A DNA stretch of 64,000 nt from Byssothecium circinans (taxonomy: Eukaryota; Ascomycota; Dothideomycetes; Pleosporales; Massarinaceae). Positions 1 through 9,070 of the stretch are shown here, piece after piece. The stretch's first letter is position 1; every line of letters starts with the position of its first letter. The position numbers and the translations under genes are program-made. The notes beneath the pieces are model-generated. The model saw only the letters and a list, made by a program, of their open reading frames with translations, did no database searches and was not told where the DNA came from. Location of the stretch: NCBI GenBank assembly GCA_010015675.1, contig ML976991.1, forward strand, positions 437,352 through 501,351, read 5' to 3'.

Positions 1-50
1 GCATTGAGATCTCTAATAGCTGCTTGTATAGCTGCTTCACGATTGTCCAT
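1..50 (-). CDS. Transposase, pogo/Fot1-type, N-terminal fragment (cut by window edge)
   Basis: Only the first 16 codons lie in the window; they read MDNREAAIQAAIRDLNA with the last codon partial. This short amphipathic start is what fungal pogo/Fot1 transposases carry before their Psq/CENP-B type helix-turn-helix domain; the family match is from recognition, not alignment. The family joins TIR ends and inserts at TA with a DDE catalytic domain, all of which would lie upstream of base 1. Whether the copy is intact cannot be seen. Confidence 0.55.
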   Translation of the reverse strand, partial: MDNREAAIQAAIRDLN

Positions 51-149
51 TTTTGGTGGCTGGGTGTTGAGAAATCACGAGAGTTGAGATGAGTGTTGAT
101 TTCTGAGCAGTGTCCCGGAACCCCGGGTGTCCCGGAACCCCGTCAGCTA
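1..149 (-). mobile_element. End of a pogo/Fot1-like DNA transposon
   Basis: The window opens inside a DNA transposon. Its transposase reading frame starts at 50 on the minus strand, and a short leader is followed by two tandem copies of gtgtcccggaaccccg at 110-125 and 127-142, period 17 bp. GC-rich repeats of this kind at an element edge are typical of terminal inverted repeats with subterminal repeats. The outer border is probably just after 142; a TA at 148-149 could be the target-site duplication, but the other end lies outside the window, so border and duplication cannot be confirmed. Confidence 0.6.
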
Positions 150-1189
150 GCTTAGTACTCATTCTGAAAAGAGATAGGTATGTAGGATCTTTTTGAGTCG
201 GATAGTGAGCTAAATTGTGCGCTAGGCACGACTAGGCACGACGCGAAACGACGGAAAAGAGATTGAACATACCATACGATCTCATACAACTCGGCTACAC
301 CATGCCTGGAGGGGCAGTATTGGATTTAGCCTTTTTGACGTCATATATTGTGCCTCGGGACCTACAAAGGGCCTATTTTAAGACGGGACAGGTACTCTTT
401 CGCTGTGAGGTCCGATGGGATTTCCGCTGGTTCAACCAATGAGAAAGCTTATACCGTCTTCAGATACTGCCTCTCTAGGCCTAGTGTGACCGAGTGGTAT
501 GTGATTTATGCAGTACTGTATTGATTGACGCGTGCAGCTGCTTGACGATTGCACATCGCAGAAGTCGCAAATAGCACAGACTCACTTGACTAGTCCCGCT
601 GATCTCAGGTTAAAAATCCAAGCCGCAATGTGAGAGAGTCAGCACTATTTACGCTAAGTCTAGGTCCATCGTAAGTCGAGACAAAAGAGGCTTGCTCTAA
701 CTGCGGGAGTGCTAAAGGTAAAGCCACGCGGATCCACCCAGGCGACTGGAATCGAAATCGGCGTTTAACCAATTCGCCACACCCTGCAATAAACCACTCA
801 GCATCAATGAAATAGTCATGGGAGCGGGCAAACCTTAGTTGGTGGGGCCGCCTCATCACGCTGCATGTGCCTCCATGGTCTTGGCCTTCACGTATTGAAC
901 GGACTCGTGGCTCCGTTCTTGGAATGGTCTGGAGGAACTCTTCGCTTGACGAGCAGTAATCCCAGGAGTAATGCCGTCTGTGCCCTTGGTGATGGCGCCT
1001 CGCGGCTGATGTCTGACCCTGAGGCGCATGGAAATAGTTGAGCTACCTCAAGGCAGGTACCCGTCAAGTATGTATATAATGCGCCATCCTGTCGCCATAT
1101 TCTGAAGTCAACTTGTCTCAGTCACTTGTATACACGCATCTGTATCCTCCCCACATTCGTTCGTCTTTTATATTCCTTCGCTAGTCAAG
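150..1189. other. Intergenic stretch between transposon end and peroxidase gene
   Basis: No supportable gene was found. An 84-codon open frame on the minus strand (605-859) has no recognisable domain. The last part holds the peroxidase promoter, with a TATA-like tgtatataat at 1071-1080, about 110 bp upstream of the start codon. Confidence 0.5.
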
Positions 1190-2255
1190 ATGCTTCAGAA
1201 ACACATTTCCGCCTTGCCACTCCTCTCACTGGCTTTTCTCGCCGCAGCTGGACCTTTAGAGCAACGAGAAGCCGCACCAGGTCTCATCGACAACCTGCTC
1301 ACCGGTATCCTCACTCCTCTGGAACAAACCATCAAAGAAGTCTTGGGTGGTGTGAAGTCCGGCATCAATGATGAAATTTCGTCGAAACCGCCTCTCTGCT
1401 TGACAGCCATCGATGCCTGCTGCCCTTGTAAGTACTAACTGTTTCTTGATCATTCACATGCTTACAATCTCAGGGTACGACGTCTCAGCAGAACTCACAA
1501 AGCTATTCACCGGCCCTGACGGCCAATGCAACGATAACGCCCGTGCCGCCGTCCGCTTCGGCTTCCATGATGCCGGAGCTTGGGATGAAGACTCGACATT
1601 CGGAGGAGCTGATGGATCCCTCATGATGGACTTTGGCGAAGAGAGTCGCCCCGAGAACAATGGCTTACAATCCGTGCGCGAACTGCTCCGCAAAGTGCGA
1701 TCAACCTATAACGTTGGCTTTGCGGATCTCGCACAATTCGCTCACAACCACGCTACTATCACTTGTCCCAAAGGGCCTCGCGTCCGCACCTTTGTCGGCC
1801 GCAAAGACGCTACCCAAGCCAACCCGACCGGCAAACTTCCAGACGTCCACGATAGCGCCGATAACCTCATTGCGCTCTTCCAAAAGAAAGGCTTCAGTGC
1901 ACATGACCTAGCCGCCCTCGTCGGTGCCCACGCCTCCGCTAAGCAGCGATTTGTCGACCCAAGCGCCGCCGGCATGCCCCTCGATACCACGCCTGGTGTC
2001 TGGGACGTTGAATTCTACAACGACACCTTGAACAATCAAGCCGGCAAGAACGAGAAGGTCTTTGTGCTACCGTCTGATAAGGTCCTATCTACGCATCCGA
2101 AAATCTACGACGAGTGGAAAGAATTTGTAGGAGATCAACCGCATTGGAATGAAGATTATGCCAAAGCTTATGTACGCATGAGTCTTTTGGGGGTGAAGAA
2201 CTTCAAAGATCTGAGGGAGTGCACTAGGACTTTACCCAGGAAGAAGAATTTGTGA
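1190..2255 (+). CDS. Secreted class II (fungal) haem peroxidase, AA2 family
   Basis: Two exons (1190-1427, 1474-2255) joined through a 46-nt GTAAGT...CAG intron give 339 aa. An N-terminal signal peptide (about residues 1-20) implies secretion. The distal haem pocket is RFGFHDAGAW, with Arg107 and His111; the calcium-site segment GGADGS follows. The proximal motif LVGAHASAKQ places the haem-ligand His at about 232. The length and motif order are those of class II peroxidases, which oxidise phenolics or lignin-like substrates with hydrogen peroxide. I could not see a surface Trp in the lignin-peroxidase position, so a low-redox generic peroxidase is more likely than a true ligninase. All splice signals are good and no lesion was seen. 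A TATA-like box lies near 1071-1080. Confidence 0.9.
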
Positions 2256-2400
2256 GCTTGGGAAATGGTCTGAAGGGAACGGTGTGCATATGGTGGAGTA
2301 TATAGTCTTTGCTGTTCAGGCGTTGGTGTACATATTGTGGAGTTTTTAGTCTGTGCTGTTCAATACCCGTCTTAATTTGTGCCTTATAAAGTCGCAATAT

Positions 2401-3007
2401 CTACCACTTTGCTACTCCGCATGCCCGCTTCCTCCCATTGACATTTTGATGCTGAGTCCTGCAGAGCATGTCCTGCCGCTGCATATCTAAAATACCACAC
2501 ACTGTATACTCCGGTGACGTTTTGCCATAGTCTCGGTTGGTAAAATGCAGGTAGATTACCATCTTCATGATGCGCATGCTGATACACTTCGTGATGTTGG
2601 TGTCCGTGGCCTTGGCTTGGGTCTTGTTCTTCGTCGATGGCTCGCCTGAAGCAAATGTTAGCTTGTGAAGCGACGTAAAAGCAGGTGTCCATACTCTGGA
2701 AGCGACTTACACAGCTTGGAGATGAGAAAAAAACCTAGGGTTTGTTATTAACTGCACATACCGCTCTCTGTCTCCTGGCCTCCGCGACCTTCTCAGTATT
2801 CGCTGTCGGTAATGCATCTTCCCACGCGCCCATGTCGAGTCCCAGAGCAGCCATGACCTACTGGATTGTATTGACCGGGCCGCCCTCCTTCTTGAGGCGA
2901 GTAATGGCGTTGTGCAGCTCTTCCATTACCTCGCCAACAGCCTTGAGCTCCTCGCTGGAGAGGCTTTCGGCCGCTTTGATTAGATCTTGCTCGAGCGATT
3001 GTGACAT
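2401..3007 (-). pseudogene. Small unknown gene with an in-frame stop
   Basis: From ATG 3007 the frame gives an amphipathic, Glu/Lys-rich stretch (MSQSLEQDLIKAAE...), then TAG at 2858-2860, then continues in the same frame as VMAALGLDMGAWEDALP... to about 2755, where a GTATGT donor follows. A second coding block without stops, on the same strand, runs from about 2640 to the TAG at 2401-2403 and includes TSPEYTVCGILDMQRQ. A CAG-to-TAG change would account for the stop and fits the CpA-to-TpA bias of repeat-induced point mutation. The alternative is a 72-nt in-frame intron (gtaatg...ccagtag) that removes the stop, but its branch point and pyrimidine tract are weak. The exon link across 2640-2755 is not settled. 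Family not recognised. Confidence 0.45.
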
Positions 3008-3845
3008 CTTTGTCTTGGGTAGTACGGGAGATGAGGTAGTGGTGATGTGTATGGGGGGTTGTCGATGATGGTAGGCGATTGAGAGAGTGTCGACGCGGGG
3101 AAGATAAACAACTGGTTTACAGAAGAAGTTTTGCCCGAGATCTGGGGCATCGCTGAATTTAGATCAACTTCGGGTCGGACGTGCGCGGGCGACTTCGCCG
3201 CGGTTGCTGGAACAGCTGCCTGCACTAAGTGAAAGGCCATTCAAAACGGCGGCGGGAGGTACGAACCTTTTCCACACCATATCGCAAGCCAACAGCATCG
3301 TGCAAAGAGTGACAGAAGGAATGAGTAGAAGAGGAGATATCGAGACGTTATAAGCTGTAAGTGTCTAGGACAATGAGAGCAGCGGTGTGATGGCTAGTTG
3401 GGATGGCAAACGACAGGTAGCAGAACATGCCCGCCCATGAGCCCAAGGCTTCCGCATCAACCAAAAAAGACCTTAATTAAACCCTTTAGCATCACTGATT
3501 TCATGATCGTAGTCCGACTGATGTGAGGGTTGGCTGACCCCAGGGCTGCCGCTCGCTATGCAATTGTCGACCCTCGACCCTGATGATGTATTGCCTGCAA
3601 AACGGGCCCGTTCTCATAAACAAACTCCTGATATTACAAGTCAAGAGACGCATATATGGAAACTTCCACCTGAGATAAAAAGTCAAGACATACCGATGGA
3701 AAGAAGGATATCGCAACGTCAATCGATATTCGCCCAGTATTAAGAATACCTTAAAAGCCAAACCCATGACCTTAGCCCCTCGACTAAACTCCAGTGCTCC
3801 AAAGCCGCCAGTACCGAAGTATCATTCAATCTCGTAAATCATCCA
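3008..3845. other. Intergenic, no supportable gene
   Basis: Short overlapping open frames exist on both strands (for example 3558-3743 plus and 3501-3767 minus), but none shows a domain, a credible splice pattern or coding bias. Part of it is presumably the promoter of the small gene starting at 3007. Confidence 0.4.
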
Positions 3846-4534
3846 TCACCCCAAGGATACATTGCTGGGATCGCAATGTGTCCTGTTGTGTAATACGACG
3901 AGGACAGTCCCACGCCTCTGAATTCTTATCAGTGACCTCTTTGGGAGGCGATAAATCCGGCCCTCATTATTCCATCGGGCCAAAACCAAATTCTTTATGT
4001 TATCCGGATCCAGTCCCCGCCCCATAGCTGCATAGCAATTGTAGTTCATGAGGGAATTTGTGTCATAAGTGTATGGAGTCCATTGTTTAACGAGGTACGG
4101 ATCATTGTTATATCTCATCAAGAAGTCTTCGGTGATGTAGTTGTGTACGGCATTGAATATAAACCTATGCTAGCTCGTGAGACGAGCATGCTATATCCAA
4201 GGTATGAATACTGCCGAAAATTTCGAGATCCATTTAACGCTTGCGCAGCCCTCCAAGTTGGCGTATTCGAAGTGAACGCACTTGTCGCCTGTATGAAACG
4301 TTAGTTCTGTCCGTAGTTCTCGCATAGGATGGTTTATAAAGCACTTGGGGGAAGTGGAAAGCGCAGGAGTCTGTGCGTACAGTGTCCTGATGGTATCTTT
4401 GAGAGGTTCTACTTACGGTCGGGACGCTGGTGCTCGTGACCTAACCCCACAGCATGGCCCAGTTCATGCGCTATGACTATCTTCTTGTTGTCTTCGGCCC
4501 ATCCATTCAAACTATTCCAATTGATCTCTATGAC
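3846..4534 (-). pseudogene. Astacin-like (M12A) zinc metallopeptidase, 3' catalytic part, no own 5' end
   Basis: The minus strand encodes HELGHAVGLGHEHQRPDR (coding 4534-4417), the complete astacin zinc signature HExxHxxGxxHExxRxD. A GTAAGT intron follows, then DKCVHFEYANLEGC, a likely 42-nt intron (gtattc...gagctag), and NYITEDFLMRYNND. The Met-turn YTYDTNSLMNY lies near 4060, and the frame ends at 3846. With those introns this 3' part reads without a stop. No signal peptide or prodomain directly precedes it; the only candidates are the damaged 5' exons of the adjacent copy at 4690-5572. It may be the surviving catalytic half of a duplicated gene, or the distal exons of one gene with a doubled zinc exon. 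Astacins are secreted endopeptidases. Calling it non-functional is inference from the missing 5' end. Confidence 0.6.
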
Positions 4535-4689
4535 TGAATGTCATATATCCGTTAGCAAGCCTTCTAATCTCAATTTTTCTATGACACGCTCAAAGTATGC
4601 CGTATAAAGAGAGAGGTGGAATTTGTAGCCCAATGCACGCATATTAGATTGTTTTAAATAGTGTTTCGGGTATCAGGAGAATGGAATCA

Positions 4690-5572
4690 GTTGATATTTA
4701 CGATCAGCGCGTTGCTGTTCATGAGTCAACAATGACCAAGCTCATGGGCTATGAAAATTGTTGCTCGTGCACACCGTGCTACTGAATAATATCGGCTTGA
4801 ATGCTCATGTGATCTGTCCATAATAGGCACATGCCAACACTTAGCAAGCAGATCGTAGAGTAGTTGAACATGGGATATACGTACAACGGACAACGTGGTT
4901 CGAGAGTGCAGCGGGGACATATCCAGACGTGGAAGATGCTGATCATCCAGGGTTGGGGTCAGTCTCGATGACCTGCAGTGTTGAATCCCCAAGTCAGCGT
5001 GTGTCTCATATAAAGTTGTGAAGTGGCACCCTTACATAGGTGGGAAGGCCTGCCTGATGGTTCCAATTCTCTGGCAACAGCGGTCCTACGAAACAGTATG
5101 GCTATGCCTAAGGTGGCCATGGAAATTCCTCGAAGTTTAGACCATGTCGAAGTGCTTGACTAGCAGCACCGATACGATCTAGAGGGGAAGTGAAAAGTCA
5201 GCCTACTTGTCAATAATAAATATTGTGGTTTTATGCATGATTCAACATACCCGTCCATATCTTCCTAATATCATTGATCAACTGCTCGTATCTAGCTCGG
5301 TCGTTCGATGAAGCAAAGCAATGGTAAATGTGTACAATCCTTGTAGTCCTAGTAACGGTAGAATGAGAGAGGAGTGACAGGTTGCTCGCCTACCTGTCAG
5401 TATAGTGAGGCCAGGGCATCTTCGGACTCTTCGGATTGGAAACAATGTCGCACCAAAGCTTATCACTATGACTTGTAGCAAGAGAGCCATTGCTGATACG
5501 AGCTTGGGAGAAGTGCGACGGGGTGGGCGGAGGTCAGAGCCGCGAGTATGAGTAGCACGAAATGAACCTCAT
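4690..5572 (-). pseudogene. Broken astacin-like metallopeptidase copy with frameshifted zinc motif
   Basis: Reading from 5572: a start codon (MRFIS), then in another frame a secretion-type stretch FVLLILAALTSAHPVAL, then in a third frame SDKLWCDIVSNPKSPKMPW. Exon-like pieces follow with good donors (IVHIYHCFASSNDRARYE; DRIGAASQALRHGLNFEE), then VIETDPNPG with an in-frame TGA before SASSTSGYVPAALSNHVVR. The zinc motif starts correctly as IAHELGH at 4746-4732, but it is then shifted and short by about 7 nt, and THEQQRADRKYQ reads in a different frame. So HExxH and HExxR halves are both present but not joined. At least three frame changes and one stop make this a pseudogene. It lies directly upstream of a second zinc-site copy on the same strand. 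Confidence 0.65.
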
Positions 5573-5677
5573 GGGGGGCCGGCTCGTTGCTGTTGTCGCG
5601 CACAAGAGGACCGATGCATCGCCAGGTACATGAGCTGGATCCGATGTTGAGCCTGGTGCACAAGGCACAAATGAATA

Positions 5678-5707
5678 GGGGGGTTTCCCAAGCCTGATAT
5701 GAACTTC
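5678..5707 (+). repeat. Left terminal inverted repeat of the MITE-like element
   Basis: Thirty bases, perfect inverse of 6203-6232. Starts with six G at the TA junction; similarity stops after base 30, which defines the TIR length. Confidence 0.85.
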
Positions 5708-6202
5708 TGATCCGATCTTTTCCGCTGGGTGGCTTGCTTTGACGTCAGGCCTAACTTGAGATGGTTAGCAAAAGTTCATATCGTACTACCAGCTTGGCAG
5801 CTGAAACCCCATATCGATGGTTTTTTGCATCAGAACTCTCCTAACTTTGCCTACCTGATATGATTTTTGCATAGCTCTTATTACTACAACGCCTGTTAGT
5901 TATTAATCTTTACCCAAATGCCTTTCGACCTAGTATACTCCGCCGTCTGAGAGAGCTAAGTAGAGGCTACCCAGGAGCCTTAAAATGAGCGACTTGTAAG
6001 CGTACAATAACTGGCCGTACAGCCATATCCTATTGCGGTAAAGCGGGATATTTTTAGTAGCAGCCTCACTTAATTAGCCCTATAGCAGCGCCTTACGTAG
6101 TGCTGATATATAGCTCTCAGGAAAGCTCTCTGATATAGACTTGATTACTTATCAACGCCTCACGCCCCCTACGTCAGCCGAGCGATCAGCGAGCCACATA
6201 TC

Positions 6203-6232
6203 GAAGTTCATATCAGGCTTGGGAAACCCCCC
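6203..6232 (-). repeat. Right terminal inverted repeat of the MITE-like element
   Basis: Perfect inverse of 5678-5707, ending in six C before the right-hand TA at 6233-6234. Confidence 0.85.
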
Positions 6233-6234
6233 TA

Positions 6235-6861
6235 ATGTCGAGAAAAGTGATGGTGGCGAGTGGCGGAGTGAGGTCGTCCGAACTTCCTTGGCGCGGACAC
6301 TTTGCTGAAACAGGTCAGTAGATCTGACTTCTCCAACACACTTCTGTCATGACACGACCTCTCTTGATGCCTCCTCTGTAGAATTTTTCGCAATAATTAC
6401 TCTTTTCTCTACCACGCTAATACTTGATCAGTTCGTTCTCTTACGCCTCCATGTACTGCATTCAATGCGAACCTCACACTCTTCTACACAGCAGAGCGCT
6501 CTGTTCGCTACGCCCATTGTCTTTCTTCATACTCAGAAGTCGGCTAATGATGAACGCGTCGTGTTCACGCGTCTCGCCATGAGATCCCGAATTTTCTTGG
6601 CACGATTAATGTCATCGTCATCCATTCAGCTGTGAACGCCCGAAGGTACCAAAACGCGAAAATGCCTTCATACACACGTCATTTGCACTTTAACGCTATT
6701 TCTCACTACTTTCGGGTTCCACTCCCCTTTATATATAGACTCATGACACAATGTTCTCTTCATCCAAGGCTCTGTTACGTCCAGTCTACGCTATTTCTCT
6801 CTCTTCTTGTCCACAAAACACTTTACGTCCCAGACAGTTCACTACTTCCAGTCTGCTCAAG
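6235..6861. other. Intergenic / promoter region of the BLI-3-like gene
   Basis: No gene is supported. The stretch near 6700-6860 is pyrimidine-rich (many tctctctt and cttcca runs), as in fungal leaders, and precedes the start codon at 6862. Confidence 0.4.
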
Positions 6862-7607
6862 ATGCCCGAGAAGCTCACTCACGACGAGGTCAACTCGCAA
6901 ACCGACCCGTCGGTCACGAAGCAGTAGGACACTGAGACGTCAAAAGAACAACAGATTGAAGACCTATTCAAGCTGATTGATGGCCAAAAAGTCAGCATGC
7001 TAAGCACATACCGAAATGGAGTCGGTACGGTCTCTCGCTCTTACCCTGGCCAACTGCAAGACGCTCACTAACTTATACATTCAGGGCCTGTTGGGAGGTC
7101 AATGGCAGTTGCAAAGAGGAATGGCCCCGATATTCTTTACCTTGCAAACCTGCACTCAACCAAGTTCAAAGATCTTTCTCAGAACAAGGAGTGCCAGATC
7201 ACTTTCCAGGACACAAAGACCCAGGATTGGATCTCCATCTCTGGGACTGCTACCACCACTTCAAACTCCGACCCTCGTATCAAGGACCTCTGGAGTCGCG
7301 GTATCCGAGCTTGGTTCGGTGACCTGGGCGACGGAAAACATGATGGTGGCCCCGAAGATCCCCGCATGTCGCTCATCGAAGTCAAGGCCAAGTATGCTAC
7401 ATATTACCAGACCAAAGTTGGTACTTTGGGAATGGTCAAGTAAGTTGGCATGGCAGCTGTCACGGGTAACGTTGCCGATACTGGGTTTTTGAGGGAGCTA
7501 AAGGAAGCTGATCTGGAGCAATCCCGCAAGACGGAGTAAGTGCAGCGTCATTCTGTTGCGCTTTCAATGACATTAGCCTTTTTTGTAGGACGATTTCGAA
7601 GTTATGA
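6862..7607 (+). pseudogene. BLI-3-like, pyridoxamine-phosphate-oxidase-fold protein with two premature stops and a PTS1
   Basis: Three exons (6862-7024, 7085-7535, 7589-7607) with good splice sites give a 211-codon frame that follows the Neurospora BLI-3 family: TDPSVTKQ, VSMLSTYRNGVG, GPVGRSMAVAKRNGPD, AWFGDLGDGKHDGG and DPRMSLIEVKAKY. TAG at 6925-6927 (codon 22) replaces a residue that is Tyr in the family as I recall it; TAA at 7441-7443 replaces an expected Glu before VGMAAVTGNVADTG. If family residues are as recalled, both are transversions, unlike repeat-induced point mutation. The last exon encodes KTETISKL-stop, so the product would end in SKL, a peroxisomal targeting signal. The family is a small flavin-binding split barrel, blue-light induced in Neurospora. 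Everything except the two stops looks intact, so loss appears recent or strain-specific. Confidence 0.8.
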
Positions 7608-8267
7608 AGAGTTTCTCACATTCTCATAATATGGGCATACACGCCATAACGTGCATCTCCATTTAGGGGAAATGAGTCTATGTTACACAAACAGCACGCT
7701 GTTCTTCAATCAGTATATATTAATGAACGACACGCATCATTTACACCAATAGGCTTCCCGATGTTACCGTAGCTTGCTAATTTACCTAGGCTTCCAATAC
7801 TTTATACTTTCCCTTCCCGTATCCCTTACTGCAATACAACCCAAGAGTAACGTCCATCACCTATTCTCTCAGTCACCCTATAGTCGTTGCATTTGGCGCA
7901 ATTCTTTTCCTTGCTTCATAACGTTGACTATACTTCTAACTTACGGCCGCACCTCCGTCCCTCAATCAATCTCCGTATTCTCTTTCTATAAAGTGGCGGG
8001 GTTTTTGGTGCATACAACTGCTGTTCTAATCCCACATCCACTAGCAAACTACGCCCTTATGGATCAGATATTTGTACTACTTCTATACATATAGCCGTCT
8101 TTTGTTATTTGCAAAGCACACCATACATTTCCCTCATAGTTCGTTACTTATAATTCTCCCTTTAGCTATCGCGTTACCACTCAGCTCTTTCGGAAACGCT
8201 TTCACAAGGCTACCTCCTCCTCGCCGACAAAAGTTTAGGCCATCCCTCCACCCCTATCGGCCGCTAG
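7608..8267. other. Intergenic, no supportable gene
   Basis: AT-rich sequence with only short chance frames. The last part shades into the damaged YWTD-type gene, whose first recognisable codons are near 8268. Confidence 0.4.
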
Positions 8268-9070
8268 TCCACCTCGATACGCGGCATCAACACTGACAGC
8301 TCCAACGCCACCATACTCTCGCAATTCGGCCACACCGTCATTGAAGGACCCATCGTCGCCTACGATTTCGCCTGCGACCCAACATACCGTCAACTCTACA
8401 CCGTAACAAGTGAAGGCATCATTCGCACTGAGCTCGACGGCTCCAATCCTGTGAGCATCTTCAAAGAAGAAGAGTGGCTGAACTAGATTGTATCTATCGC
8501 AGTGTCAAAACAAGAAGCTTTACTGGGGAAACGGACATGAAGGTCTAATTAAAAGGGCCGTTCTCGATAGTTCGTGTGCCGAGAGCCCGAGGAACGTGAG
8601 CCACGGGTTGAATTTCTACGACAGACCTGCGGGCTGCACGCCAGCAAAGAGAGCCCGGCAAAGTTTACGACGTCGTTGTCGCTACGCCAACGAGCCCGCC
8701 CTCCTTCAACCTGATTAAGGACTCAGCCCCCTGGTCTTTCCACGCGAGTATTCAGCGTCATTGGGCCACCTCATCTTCGACTCAAGATTTCTTCTTCAAT
8801 AATGCGCCGTCGATTGAACTCACCGACATCGACACGTGCTTGGAGATCATGCAGCTCCGGGTAAAGCACTTTGACAGCCCGATGAAGTTAGCGACGAAAT
8901 TGAGGACCGACGCGGTGAAGCAGAGGGCCCCAGGCAGGCTGCGGAACACCAATATCATTAGCTATGGGTTCTATAGTCAGACCGTTTTTCGGTTCGGCGA
9001 ACGGTATGGGCATTTGGGGTTATTTCCGGTGCTTGATGAGATGGAGAGCAGGGATGAATTTTTCGTGTAG
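8268..9070 (+). pseudogene. Broken gene with YWTD (LDL-receptor class B-like) repeat
   Basis: The first block reads ATILSQFGHTVIEGPIVAYD and continues DFACDPTYRQLYTVTSEG, then IIRTELDGSNPVSIFKEEE, before a TAG just after EEEWLN. One frame over, near 8512-8570, comes KLYWGNGHEGLIKRAVLDSS, a clear YWTD-type beta-propeller blade. A further shift leads to REPGKVYDVVVATPTSPPS near 8648 and an open frame to the TAG at 9068-9070, with FNLIKDSAPWSFHASIQRHW and NIISYGFYSQTVFRFGERYG. The C-terminal part is not a family I recognise. One stop and two frame changes make it a pseudogene. YWTD propellers are ligand-binding scaffolds; the role of the fungal protein is unknown. Confidence 0.55.

Larger units (their letters stand above)
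5678..6232. mobile_element. 555-bp MITE-like element with 30-bp perfect terminal inverted repeats
   Basis: The left end 5678-5707 begins ggggggtttcccaagcct and is perfectly inverted at 6203-6232. Both ends are flanked by TA (5676-5677 and 6233-6234), as expected for a Tc1/mariner-type target-site duplication. The interior is AT-rich and has no open frame of note, so it is non-autonomous. It sits about 100 bp upstream of the start of the broken metallopeptidase copy. Identical TIRs suggest that insertion was not ancient or that decay has been slow. Confidence 0.85.

Noticed and set aside
605..859. 84-codon minus-strand frame ending PGWIRVALPLALPQLEQ
   Set aside because: It resembles nothing I can name; there is no start context, intron or second block to support a gene.
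2293..2362. Two 26-bp near-repeats (gtggag...tgctgttca) in the peroxidase 3' flank
   Set aside because: Short, imperfect and with no wider pattern; probably a small local duplication with no function visible.
6862..7607. Programmed readthrough of the two stops in the BLI-3-like gene
   Set aside because: Neither TAG-G nor TAA-G sits in the TGA-CTA type context known for fungal readthrough, and two stops in a row would be needed.
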